Source: Burkholderia cepacia (lineage in GTDB: Bacteria > Pseudomonadota > Gammaproteobacteria > Burkholderiales > Burkholderiaceae). From it: a stretch of DNA of 64,000 nucleotides. The stretch is from NCBI RefSeq assembly GCF_001718835.1, contig NZ_CP013444.1, positions 3,286,001 through 3,350,000 of the forward strand, in the 5' to 3' direction. Below the pieces are notes generated by a model. It was not told where the DNA came from, did no database searches, and was given only the letters and a program-made list of their open reading frames with translations. The translations under genes and the position numbers were made by a program. Position 1 is the first letter of the stretch. Each line of letters begins with the position of its first letter. Of this stretch, positions 42,996 through 51,159 are shown one piece after another.

Positions 42996-43466
42996 TCAGG
43001 CCTGCGTCGAGACCAGACCGCCCGTGGGATTGCTCGACTGCTTGCGCAGCAATTCCACCATCTTTGCGACCGCGGTTTGCAGCGCGGCGGACACTTCGCC
43101 GGCCTGCGCGACCAGCGCCTGCTGTTCGATCTGGGCCGCGGGGTCCTTCTTCGCCCGCTGGCCAGCCTGCGCTATCTGGGCTTCCAGCTGCGCGAGCTGC
43201 TTCTGCAGCTTCTCGATCAACTCCTTCAGCTGCTTGACCGCCGGGTCTTCAGCCTTGCTGTTCGCACCGCCCAGCGGCGCGGAGCCTTCGGCCGATGCGG
43301 GCTGCGCGGCGTTCGCCTTCGCGCCTGCGCCCGTGCCCGACGCTGCGGTGGAGCCAGCAGCGGTGGAGCCGGCGGCGGTGGCTTGCTGATTGCCCGATGC
43401 GCCGGCCGTCGTCGGGTTCGCCGCAGCCTGTGCCGGGCCCGCGACCAAAGAGGAATCGATCTTCAT
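42996..43466 (-). CDS. FlxA-like protein
   Basis: A 156-residue protein with a low-complexity Ala/Gly/Ser/Thr-rich start (residues about 10-65) and a coiled-coil segment (DPAVKQLKELIEKLQKQLAQLEAQIAQAGQRAKKDPAAQIEQQALVAQAGEVSAALQTAVAKMVELL, about 75-140), the FlxA-like pattern. In Escherichia coli flxA is a sigma-28 (FliA) dependent gene of unknown function. Here a sequence very close to the FliA consensus lies about 65 bases upstream, which supports both the start and the family call. Confidence 0.72.
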   Translation of the reverse strand: MKIDSSLVAGPAQAAANPTTAGASGNQQATAAGSTAAGSTAASGTGAGAKANAAQPASAEGSAPLGGANSKAEDPAVKQLKELIEKLQKQLAQLEAQIAQAGQRAKKDPAAQIEQQALVAQAGEVSAALQTAVAKMVELLRKQSSNPTGGLVSTQA

Positions 43467-43530
43467 GACGTGCTTCCGTGTGTTTAGTGAATGAACCGTG
43501 ACAGCTGAACGTGAGGTTCCATACAGTCGT

Positions 43531-43558
43531 ATTACGGCATTCGTCACACGAAACTTGA
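43531..43558 (-). promoter_or_regulatory. Sigma-28 (FliA) promoter of the FlxA-like gene
   Basis: On the minus strand TCAAGTTT (43558-43551), a 12-base spacer and GCCGTAAT (43538-43531) match the FliA consensus TCAAGTTT-N12-GCCGATAA, with two mismatches in the -10 part. The position, about 65 bases before the ATG, is normal for a promoter. Confidence 0.6.
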
Positions 43559-44033
43559 GGGAAGCGGCGCGTCACACTAAGCGATGAACTTTTTTTGTAT
43601 CCATATCGCCCGCCGCAACGGATAAGGTGAGCTGATTCGGGAGCCGCCCTTTACAACCTTTTTACTTGCCACCGGATGGCGGCTCACTAAAATGTTTCGA
43701 TAATCCCACCAAGAGCCGGTGACATGAACATCCGAAATCCTCGCCCCCCAAGTCGCTTCCCCACCTGACAGGCAGGACGCCTGCTCTTTCCCGAGCCATC
43801 GTCTTGCCGAAAGGCGAGCGGTGCGCATCCGTCGTTACTCTCCCGAGCGTTCTTGCGCGTGCACGGTTGACCGGGCCGCAGGAATTCATGCGCGCGTGGC
43901 CACCGCGAACGCAGCGCTCGCGTCGCGACGCAGCCCCTTGCCTTTCATCCGCTTCCCGAGCCTCGCTTCGTTCGCGCATCGCGAACGACATGATCCGCAC
44001 GCTTGTCACGCGCGGTTTAAGAAAGGATTACTG
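43559..44033. other. Intergenic region without a supported gene
   Basis: 475 bases between the FlxA-like promoter and the small gene at 44034. It contains T-rich stretches near 43588 and 43655 and several short open frames of Arg/Ser-rich composition that look like GC-rich DNA background. No repeat or RNA gene was recognised. Confidence 0.35.
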
Positions 44034-44309
44034 ATGAACGAGCTTCACGGAATTTCGGCGCCGGCCGGCATGCCGCGACTGAGCGCACATGAAATGGCGG
44101 CCTTGATGCTGCTTGAACAGGCTCCGGTCGAAATCGAGCGGGGAACGCTCGACATGACCATGCTCCGCGACGCGGGACTCGCGGAACTCATCGATCGGGA
44201 CAAGGGCGCCCCCAAGTTCTCGATCACGCGCAAGGGCAAGGTGATGCTGCGGATGCTGAGCGAATGGATCACGCGGGAGCGTGCAGTTTCGCCTGCCAAT
44301 CCGGCCTGA
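44034..44309 (+). CDS. Small winged-helix-like hypothetical protein
   Basis: A 91-residue protein preceded by AAAGGA. LSAHEMAALMLLEQAPVEIERGTLDMTMLRDAGLAELIDRDKGAPKFSITRKGKVMLRMLSEW reads like a winged helix: three helices followed by a short beta wing ending in ITRKGKVML, a pattern common in MarR/PadR-like small proteins. I cannot name a family. It sits 98 bases before a gene that is frameshifted. Confidence 0.6.
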   Translation: MNELHGISAPAGMPRLSAHEMAALMLLEQAPVEIERGTLDMTMLRDAGLAELIDRDKGAPKFSITRKGKVMLRMLSEWITRERAVSPANPA

Positions 44310-44407
44310 CCTCAAGCGCGCTTCCCACGACGGCGATGACACCGACGCTTCGATCCGCAGGCATGCGTGTCCGCATGCCTTGCATTTGACGACCCAGGAG
44401 TTTTGAC

Positions 44408-44792
44408 ATGTTTGAAATGAACAAGAACTACACCCGCGAATTCATCCACACCGCCTGCGGCGGCAGCAAGCAGGCGTTCCTGCCGACGAAGAACGGCAAG
44501 GTCGTGGCCGCCTGCCTGCGCACGGACCTCAACCCGCATGCGCCCGACGTGATCCTCTGTGACGGCAGCGCGTCCGCGCGCGCCGCCGGCAGGACGCTCG
44601 CCGCGCAACCAGGGCGGTGCGATTCCGGTGTTCATCAAGGTGGAAACCGACGCGTTTCGTTTCGTCGGCCTGTTCGCCGTCAGCGAATCGTTGACCATCC
44701 CGCTCGACTACCAGCAGCTCGTGCGCAACAGCGGCTTCACGTCCGGGCAGATCTCGCGCGTGCTGAAGATGAAGCGTTACGACCAGGCGTGA
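44408..44792 (+). pseudogene. Conserved hypothetical gene, frameshifted near 44605-44615
   Basis: Two open frames join into one protein of about 127 residues: MFEMNKNYTREFIHTACGGS to AGRTLAAQ in the first frame, then QGGAIPVFIKVETDAFRFVGLFAVSESL to the end in the next. In the DNA, GCGCAACCAGGGC has one base too many; GCGCAACAGGGC or similar would keep one frame. The pattern of the second half (ligand-type beta strands, FVGLFAVSESLTIPLDYQQLV) vaguely resembles PUA/SRA-like modules, but I do not claim it. The function is unknown. Confidence 0.6.
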
Positions 44793-44798
44793 TCGAAA

Positions 44799-44827
44799 GC
44801 GGCCCGGTGTATTGCACACCGGGCCGC
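44799..44827. terminator. Perfect 12-bp hairpin between convergent genes
   Basis: GCGGCCCGGTGT / ACACCGGGCCGC with the five-base loop ATTGC lies between the frameshifted gene and the convergent PRC-barrel gene. No T tract. Confidence 0.65.
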
Positions 44828-44849
44828 ATGCGTCACCCGCGGATCAGGT

Positions 44850-45278
44850 TCAATGCTTGTCGTCGACCTTCTTCGGCTTCGGCGGCGACGGCACCTTCGC
44901 GTACTGGAACGCCGGCGTCGCCTTCAGTGCTTCCTTCGTCGCGCCGGGCAGGTAGATGTTGCCCTTGCGCACGTCGAGCGACGCGATCGGCACCGCGACG
45001 TCGTGCGCGGCCACGCCGAGGAAGCCGCCGGCCGACACGATCGCCGCGGACACCGAGCCGTCCGGCGCGACGATCAGGTCGCGCACGGTGCCGACCTTCT
45101 GGTTGTCGTCGTTGTAGACGGCCTTGCCGAGCACGCTCTTCTTCACGCTCCAGCCTTCGAGCAGCGCCTGCGATTGCTCGACGGTGACGCTGATCGGCTG
45201 CGCACCCGCGATCTGCGCGTGCGCGCTGACGCTCGAGGCGAGGACGGTTGCTGCGATGAGGGTCTTGTAGAAAGCCAT
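44850..45278 (-). CDS. Exported PRC-barrel domain protein
   Basis: A 142-residue protein with a signal peptide (MAFYKTLIAATVLASSVSAHAQ). The mature part has the PRC-barrel pattern: VLGKAVYNDDNQKVGTVRDLIVAPDGSVSAAIVSAGGFLGVAAHDVAVPIASLDV (residues about 50-105). A basic, proline-rich end (PSPPKPKKVDDKH) follows. PRC-barrels occur in RNA-processing and photosynthetic proteins; exported stand-alone ones are common and uncharacterised. The start at 45278 is favoured over longer frames because of the signal peptide. Confidence 0.8.
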   Translation of the reverse strand: MAFYKTLIAATVLASSVSAHAQIAGAQPISVTVEQSQALLEGWSVKKSVLGKAVYNDDNQKVGTVRDLIVAPDGSVSAAIVSAGGFLGVAAHDVAVPIASLDVRKGNIYLPGATKEALKATPAFQYAKVPSPPKPKKVDDKH

Positions 45279-45447
45279 GTTGTCGGACTCCGGTTCGTTT
45301 GTCGTTGGTGTCGGGCACGTTGCGTGGCGCAACACTGACGCCATGTTAGCGCCACGCTCGTGGCGCCGCATCGGACACCATGACGCAGCAATGCTGCGGC
45401 GACGCACGCAGGTTAGCGTCGATGCTCAAGGCTCGCCCGCCCTCGCG

Positions 45448-46578
45448 TCACGCGTTGCGCGGCTGCGCGCGCCGTTGCCGCACAGCGTCGGCCAGCACGT
45501 CGAGCACCGGCTCCGTCTGCACCCAGCTCAGGCACGCATCCGTAATCGATACGCCGTACTTCAGCGGCACGCCCGGCTTCAGATCCTGCCGCCCCGCCTC
45601 GAGATGGCTCTCGACCATCACGCCGACGATCCGCTGCTCGCCCTGCGACAGCTGCCGCGCGAGATCCTGCGCGACGTCGATCTGCCGCTCATGCGACTTG
45701 TTCGAGTTCGCGTGCGAGCAGTCGACCATCACCTGCTCACGCAAGCCGGCCTTGCGCAGCACTGCGCAGCTCGCCTCGACATGTTCGGCGTCGTAGTTCG
45801 GGCCGTTCTTGCCGCCGCGCAGGATCACGTGCGCATCGTCGTTGCCGCGCGTCTCGAAGATCGCGGCCATCCCCATCTTCGTCATCCCCATGAACGCATG
45901 GCTCGCGGCCGCCGCGACGATCGCGTCGGACGCGACCTGCACGCCGCCGTCGGTGCCGTTCTTGAACCCGATCGGGCAGCTCAGGCCCGACGCGAGCTGG
46001 CGGTGGCTCTGGCTCTCGGTCGTGCGCGCGCCGATCGCGCCCCATGCGATCAGGTCGGCGATGTACTGCGGGCTCAGCAGGTCGAGGAATTCGGTCGACG
46101 CCGGCAGGCCCAGTGCGTTGATGTCGAGCAGCAATTGCCGCGCGGCGCGCAGCCCTTCGTTGATGCGGAAGCTGCCGTCGAGGCGCGGATCGTTGATGTA
46201 GCCCTTCCAGCCGACCGTCGTGCGCGGCTTCTCGAAGTAGACGCGCATCGTGATCAGCAGGTCGTCCTGCAGCGCATCGGCGGCGGCCTTCAGCCGGCGT
46301 GCGTAGTCGAGCGCCTGGTCGTGATCGTGGATCGAGCACGGGCCGACGACGAGCAGCAGCCGGTCGTCGCGGCCGTGCAGGATGTCGCCGATCGCGCGGC
46401 GCGTATCCTCGACGAGCGTCTGCGTGGCGGCCGGCACCGGCAGTTCGTCCAGCAGCAGCGCAGGCGAGATCAGCGGGCGCACCGCGCCAATACGGACGTC
46501 GTCGATGCGCGTGGTGTCCTGCGTCGCGTCGGCGCTGCCTACCTCGCGATCGTGGGAAGGATTGTCGAGGTTCTGCAT
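45448..46578 (-). CDS. aroG: 3-deoxy-7-phosphoheptulonate synthase (DAHP synthase, class I)
   Basis: A 376-residue enzyme that joins phosphoenolpyruvate and erythrose 4-phosphate, the first step of the shikimate pathway. RLLLVVGPCSIHDHDQALDYARRLK (residues about 73-97), RVYFEKPRTTVGWKGYINDP (about 112-131) and GGKNGPNYDAEHV (about 256-268) are the PEP, substrate and metal-binding blocks of the AroF/G/H type. GGAGA precedes the ATG. An ordinary AroG here supports the view that the dehydroquinate synthase II genes at 15-17 kb are not for amino-acid synthesis. Confidence 0.95.
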   Translation of the reverse strand: MQNLDNPSHDREVGSADATQDTTRIDDVRIGAVRPLISPALLLDELPVPAATQTLVEDTRRAIGDILHGRDDRLLLVVGPCSIHDHDQALDYARRLKAAADALQDDLLITMRVYFEKPRTTVGWKGYINDPRLDGSFRINEGLRAARQLLLDINALGLPASTEFLDLLSPQYIADLIAWGAIGARTTESQSHRQLASGLSCPIGFKNGTDGGVQVASDAIVAAAASHAFMGMTKMGMAAIFETRGNDDAHVILRGGKNGPNYDAEHVEASCAVLRKAGLREQVMVDCSHANSNKSHERQIDVAQDLARQLSQGEQRIVGVMVESHLEAGRQDLKPGVPLKYGVSITDACLSWVQTEPVLDVLADAVRQRRAQPRNA

Positions 46579-46700
46579 GGTGATTCTCCGGGGGGACTTC
46601 GAGTAGAAATGGCAGGCTCGATTATCTCACCCGGCTGTCGCGGCAGCGGCCGGCGCCGGGTCGCACGCATGCCCGACCCGGCGCGCGCCGTCCGCTTCGC

Positions 46701-47408
46701 TCAGGACGCGTCGGCCGCCCGATCGACTTCGATCCCCAGTTCGGCGGCCATCCGCTCGACGAGCGCCTGCAGCCGCGCCACTTCATCCGCGAGGCGCTTC
46801 TGTTCGGCCTTCAGCGCTTCGAATTCCGAAGGCGGCACGGAATCGGCCCCGCCGGCATCCGCACCCGCGAAGTCGGCCACGTTCACTTCGCCGCACATCA
46901 GGTGCATCCAGCGGTTCTCGCGCGCGCCCGGCGCGCGCGGCAGCTTCACGACGAGCGGCGGCTCGCGCGTCGCCAGCTCTTCCAGGAACGCCTCGACCGA
47001 CGAGATATCCGCGAAACCATGCAGGCGCGCGCTGTTCAGGCGCAGCTCGGCGGCCGTCTGCGGGCCGCGCAGCAGCAGGATCGTCAGCAGCGCGACCGCC
47101 TGGCTCGGGATGCCGAGCACGCGGTTCACGTTGTGCTCGAAACGCGGCACGCGGCTGCTGCTGCCCTCCATCACGAGGCTCAGGTGCTTCAGCCCGTCGA
47201 GCGCGGTCGTGACTTCGTCCTCGCTGACGTTCATCACCGGCGAGCGCGCGGTTTTCTGGTTGCAGCCCGCGGTCAGCGCATTCAGCGACAGCGGATAGGT
47301 GTCCGGCACCGTGTGCTGTTTCTCGACGAGCACACCGAGAATGCGGGCCTCGAGGGGCGTGAGTTCGCGAAGGGGGCGGGGCGAAGGAGTAACCGGAGTG
47401 GTGTTCAT
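46701..47408 (-). CDS. YceH-family protein (UPF0502/DUF480)
   Basis: A 235-residue protein. LTPLEARILGVLVEKQHTVPDTYPLSLNALTAGCNQKTARSPVMNVSEDEV (residues about 16-66) is the very conserved first winged helix of YceH, and LLTILLLRGPQTAAELRLNSARLHGFADISSVEAFLEEL (about 107-145) the second. A coiled coil (FEALKAEQKRLADEVARLQALVERM) ends the protein. The function is unknown; the fold suggests nucleic-acid binding. The ATG at 47408 matches the family start. Confidence 0.9.
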   Translation of the reverse strand: MNTTPVTPSPRPLRELTPLEARILGVLVEKQHTVPDTYPLSLNALTAGCNQKTARSPVMNVSEDEVTTALDGLKHLSLVMEGSSSRVPRFEHNVNRVLGIPSQAVALLTILLLRGPQTAAELRLNSARLHGFADISSVEAFLEELATREPPLVVKLPRAPGARENRWMHLMCGEVNVADFAGADAGGADSVPPSEFEALKAEQKRLADEVARLQALVERMAAELGIEVDRAADAS

Positions 47409-47715
47409 GGGTGGCGTCGCGGCATGCTGCGTGTGAAAGGGAAGCGGATCACGGCCCGGCGGCGCGCCGGGCGGGCGAGCCATATGATAGCCGGTGCCGC
47501 GCCGCCGGGGCGTGCGGTCGCGTGTCGCGGCATTCGTCACATTCATCGCATTCGTTGCGCTGGTTGCATCGATCGCAATCGCTGCATACGCTGCGTCAGT
47601 CGCGTTCGCCGAATGCGCTGCCCGAATCGCGGCTAACGGCCGGCTTGGAACCGCCGCACACGATGACTACACTCTGTGCGCGGCTCGAACTTTCGCCACC
47701 AGACAGGAGGTCGTC
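47409..47715. other. Divergent intergenic region with short imperfect repeats
   Basis: 307 bases between the divergent yceH-like and methyltransferase genes. Around 47530-47610 there is a run of imperfect TTCGTNNCATTC / GCATNCG words that resembles a decayed simple repeat. No gene was recognised; an open frame through it is read from the methyltransferase side but lacks a ribosome site. Confidence 0.35.
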
Positions 47716-48573
47716 ATGCCAGACAAGCAATCCGTCGCACCGGAAAGCACCGCTTTGCGCGTCGCACTGTGGCGGGCCATGCACACGGAGGTCGATGCGC
47801 CGCCGTATGTGCTCGAAGACGATATCGGCCTGCAACTGATCGCGCCGGACGAAGACTGGCGCGACCGTCCCGACATGCACCCGCAGGGCACGCGCGGCTT
47901 TCGGGCGTCGGTCGTCGGACGCGCGCGCTTCATCGAGGATCTGGTGGCCGAGCATGCCGACCGCGGCATCGCGCAGTACGTGCTCCTCGGCGCGGGGCTC
48001 GACAGCTTCGTGCAGCGCCGGCCGGGCCTCGCGTCGCGCCTGCAGGTGTTCGAGGTGGACCAGCCGGGCCCGCAGGCATGGAAGCGGCAGCGCCTGATCT
48101 CGCTCGGTTTCGGCGTGCCCGACTGGCTGCGTTTCGTGCCGGTCGATTTCGAGGCCAGCGATTCGTGGTTGGAGAAACTGGCGGCGGCGGGTTTCGCGAC
48201 CGACCGGCCGGCGGTCGTCGCGTCCACCGGCGTGACGATGTACCTGAGCCTCGACGCGATCAAGGCGACGCTGCGGCAGATCGCGTCGCTCGCGCCGGGC
48301 TCGACGCTCGCGATGACGTTTCTGCTGCCGCCCGAGCTCGTCGAGCCGGCGGACCGCCCGCTATATGACGCGGTGCTGACCCGCGCGCGCGATTCCGGCA
48401 CGCCGTTCGTGAGCCTCTTCATTCCGGCCGAAATCCTCGCGCTCGCAAGCGAGGCCGGCTTCAGCGAAGCCCGCTGCGTGTTGCCGGCCGATCTCGCGCA
48501 ACGCTATTTCAGCGGACGGACCGACGGGTTCCGGCCGCTCGACGGCGAAGTGTTCCTCGTCGCGACCGTGTAG
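47716..48573 (+). CDS. Class I SAM-dependent methyltransferase, leucine carboxyl methyltransferase-like
   Basis: A 285-residue protein of the LCM/PPM-like methyltransferase family (related to mycobacterial SAM-dependent proteins). GRARFIEDLVAEHADRGIAQYVLLGAGLDSFVQRRP (residues about 67-102) contains the SAM-binding glycine loop, LQVFEVDQPGPQAWKRQRL the acidic residue after strand two, and VVASTGVTMYLSLDAIKATLRQIASLAPGSTLAMTF the catalytic core. AGGAGG precedes the ATG. Substrates of the bacterial group are mostly unknown. Confidence 0.85.
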   Translation: MPDKQSVAPESTALRVALWRAMHTEVDAPPYVLEDDIGLQLIAPDEDWRDRPDMHPQGTRGFRASVVGRARFIEDLVAEHADRGIAQYVLLGAGLDSFVQRRPGLASRLQVFEVDQPGPQAWKRQRLISLGFGVPDWLRFVPVDFEASDSWLEKLAAAGFATDRPAVVASTGVTMYLSLDAIKATLRQIASLAPGSTLAMTFLLPPELVEPADRPLYDAVLTRARDSGTPFVSLFIPAEILALASEAGFSEARCVLPADLAQRYFSGRTDGFRPLDGEVFLVATV

Positions 48574-48733
48574 ATCGTGCAACGGCGTTCGCGTTTGCGC
48601 GACGCGAACGCCGGCGCTACGATACGCGTTCGTCAGGCGGGTCACGACGCATCGGAGCATCCGCTTCCGGCGCCCCATCGCCGTGATCGATCGGCCATCG
48701 CGCCCGTTCAACCCCCATCCGCTTTCCATCGAC

Positions 48734-49501
48734 ATGCCCAGCCCGTCCACTCCATTCCCGTCCGTTCGTGCGATCGTCACCGGACACACACGCGGCCTCG
48801 GCGCGTCGCTCGCCGCGCAACTGCTGGCGCGCGGCATCGCCGTGCTGGGCGTGTCGCGCAGCCGTCATCCGGCGCTGGCGTCGCAAGCCGGCGACCGATT
48901 CACCGAAATCGAACTCGACCTGTCGGAGCCGGCACGCGTCGAAGCCTGGCTCGCCGGTGACGCATTGGGCCGCTTCGTCGACGGCGCGTCGATCGTGCTG
49001 CTGTTCAACAACGCGGGCATCGTCGATCCGATCGGCCCGCTCGCCGCGCAGGATCCGGCGATCGTCGCACGCGCGGTCGGCGTGAACGTCGCGGCGCCGC
49101 TGATGCTGTCGGCCGCGCTCGCACAGGCCGGCGCCGACACCGTCGAGCGCCGCATCCTGCACGTGTCGAGCGGCGCGGCGCGCAACGCGTACGCGGGCTG
49201 GAGCGTCTACTGCGCGACCAAGGCCGCGCTCGATCACCACGCGCGCGCAGTCGCGCTCGACGCGAACCGTGCGTTGCGGATCTGCAGCGTCGCGCCGGGT
49301 GTCGTCGACACGGGCATGCAGGCAACGATCCGCTCGACCAGCACCGATCGTTTCCCGCAGCGCGAGAAATTCGACCAGTTGAAGTCGAGCGGCGCGCTCG
49401 CGACGCCCGAGGCGGCCGCGCGACAGTTGATCGGCTATGCGCTGAGCGATGCGTTCGGCTCGGTGCCGACTGCCGACGTGCGGGAGCTGGCGGCCGGATA
49501 G
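48734..49501 (+). CDS. Short-chain dehydrogenase/reductase
   Basis: A 255-residue classical SDR. IVTGHTRGLGASLAAQLLARG (residues about 13-33) is the coenzyme loop, LLFNNAG (about 90-96) the NNAG motif, and HVSSGAARNAYAGWSVYCATKAALDHHARAVA (about 138-169) the catalytic Ser, Tyr and Lys. The arginine after the loop suggests NADPH. A GTG at 48683 would add 17 residues. The closest known pattern is the sepiapterin-reductase-like group, but the substrate cannot be fixed. Confidence 0.85.
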   Translation: MPSPSTPFPSVRAIVTGHTRGLGASLAAQLLARGIAVLGVSRSRHPALASQAGDRFTEIELDLSEPARVEAWLAGDALGRFVDGASIVLLFNNAGIVDPIGPLAAQDPAIVARAVGVNVAAPLMLSAALAQAGADTVERRILHVSSGAARNAYAGWSVYCATKAALDHHARAVALDANRALRICSVAPGVVDTGMQATIRSTSTDRFPQREKFDQLKSSGALATPEAAARQLIGYALSDAFGSVPTADVRELAAG

Positions 49502-49513
49502 CGCCGCCGCCCG

Positions 49514-50216
49514 TCACCCTTCGAGCCGCTTCGTCCAGTCCTCGACCTGCCGCTCCGCCCGGCGCCTGTCGAGCATCTTGCGCCAGCCGGCCGGCAGCGT
49601 CCCGATGCCGCACAGCGCGTCGAGCGCGCCCATGTCGAGCGTGCGCCGGTACAGCACGTCGAGCACCGCCGCCAGCGTCCATTGCGGATAGGCGCGCCGG
49701 TGCAGCGCCAGCACGTCGCCCGGCGCCACCCAACCCGCCTGCAGCACGCGGTAATACCAGCCGGTCCGGCCGCTTTGCTGCACGAGCGCGGCCATCCGCG
49801 GATGATCGAAGCGCGCGTTGAGCTTCCAGCACGGCTGCCGCGACTGCGACACCTGAAGCACGGCGCCGCCCAGCGTGAACTCGTCGCCGAGACACACGTC
49901 GCGCTCGGTCACGCCGTGCGTCGACAGGTTCTCGCCGAACGCCCCCGGTTGCGCGAGCACGTCGCGCGCGCCGATCTGCGCGGCCCACCATGCGTAGTGA
50001 TCGTGCGCATAGTGGTGCACCGCCTTGTCGGGGCCGCCGTGATGCCGCGCATCGGCCTGCTCGTCGCCGGCAAAGCCGAGCGCGCCCAGCCACAGGCGCG
50101 CCCACCGGCCGCTTCGCGATCGCGCTGGCGTGCGGCGTGCCGGCCAGCGGCCGGCACGCCCCGACGAGCACGGCCCCGATGCCCGCGTCGATCGCCGGAA
50201 GCGCGTCACCGCTCAT
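49514..50216 (-). pseudogene. MOSC-domain protein (YiiM-like), frameshifted
   Basis: The start MSGDALPAIDAGIGAVLVGACRPLAG lies in one frame and overlaps the stop of the DapA-like gene (ATGA). After KRPVG the reading frame must change to continue as RLWLGALGFAGDEQADARHHGGPDKAVHHYAHDHY, the MOSC core. One base too many in the GGGCGCGCC run near 50098-50104 explains the break. The rest (FGENLSTHGVTERDVCLGDEF, SQSRQPCWKLNAR with the conserved cysteine) is intact. MOSC proteins of the YiiM type detoxify N-hydroxylated compounds using a molybdenum cofactor. Confidence 0.82.
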
Positions 50217-51109
50217 GCCGGCTCGCACACCGGCAGCGCGGCGAGCAGGCGCGCGAGATCGCGCGTCCTGTCCTCGCCGAGCGGCATCAGCGGCTTCCTC
50301 GGTTCGCCGGCATCGAAGCCGCGCAGGCGCAGCCCGGCCTTCACGGTCACCGGCAAGCCGCCGTTGACGATGAACTGCAGCAGCGGCAGCTGCGCATGAA
50401 AGACCGTCCGGGCGCGCGCCAGGTCGCCCGCCCGAACGGCCTCAACCAGCGCAAGCGGCAAACGCGCGTTCAAGTTCGGCGCGGCCGTGCACCATCCGGC
50501 CGCGCCCGCCGCGAGCGCGGCGAGCGCCATCGGGTTGCTGCCGTTGTAGAACGGAATCGCGCCGTCGGTCAGCTGCGCGAGACGGTGCATCCGCCCGATG
50601 TCGCCCGTGCTCTCCTTCACCATCGTCACGTTGTCGACGGTTCGGCAGATCGTCGCGATCAGGTCGGGCGACATGTCGACGCCGCTCGTCGCGGGGTTGT
50701 TGTACAACATGATCGGGATGCCGATGGCGGCGCCGATCGCGCGATAGTGCGCGACGATCTCGTCGTGACCGAGCTTCCAGTACGACACCGGCAGCACCAT
50801 CACCGCATCGGCGCCGGCCTGCTCGGCGAAGCGCGCGCGGCGCACCGCGCCCGCCGTGGTGAGATCGGAAATGCCGACGACGGTCGGCACGCGCCGGCGC
50901 ACCGCGCGGATCGACGCGGTGGCGACCGCCTCCCATTCGGCGTCGGACAGGTATGCGCTCTCGCCGGTACTGCCCAGCGGCGCGATGCCGTGAACGCCAT
51001 CGGCGACCAAACGCTCGATCAGCGCGTCGAGCGCTGCGAGGTCGACGCCGCCGCCGGCGGAGAACGGCGTAACGGGGTAGGCAATGATGCCTTTCAGCAG
51101 GGTTGACAC
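50213..51109 (-). CDS. DapA/N-acetylneuraminate lyase-family aldolase or lyase
   Basis: A 298-residue TIM-barrel Schiff-base lyase. GSTGESAYLSDAEW (residues about 43-56) is the substrate loop, PIMLYNNPATSGVDM (about 130-144) has the catalytic tyrosine and VTMVKESTGDI (about 156-166) the Schiff-base lysine. The residues fit the broad DHDPS-like group (including KDG aldolases and hydratase-aldolases) rather than true DapA. The start is GTG at 51109, with GGAG eight bases before. It is 50 bases after the class II aldolase gene, so the two probably act on one carbohydrate or keto-acid pathway. Confidence 0.85.
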   Translation of the reverse strand: MSTLLKGIIAYPVTPFSAGGGVDLAALDALIERLVADGVHGIAPLGSTGESAYLSDAEWEAVATASIRAVRRRVPTVVGISDLTTAGAVRRARFAEQAGADAVMVLPVSYWKLGHDEIVAHYRAIGAAIGIPIMLYNNPATSGVDMSPDLIATICRTVDNVTMVKESTGDIGRMHRLAQLTDGAIPFYNGSNPMALAALAAGAAGWCTAAPNLNARLPLALVEAVRAGDLARARTVFHAQLPLLQFIVNGGLPVTVKAGLRLRGFDAGEPRKPLMPLGEDRTRDLARLLAALPVCEPA

Positions 51110-51159
51110 GATTTGCACTCCAGAATTAAAAGCCGATGTGGACTGATTGCATCGATGAT

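Noticed and set aside
43577..44034. Short frames on both strands between the FlxA-like and winged-helix-like genes
   Set aside because: Arg/Ser-rich composition, poor ribosome sites and no pattern of a folded protein.
47530..47610. Run of CATTCGT-like words that might be a regulator-binding array
   Set aside because: Spacing is irregular and the words drift; more like a decayed simple repeat.
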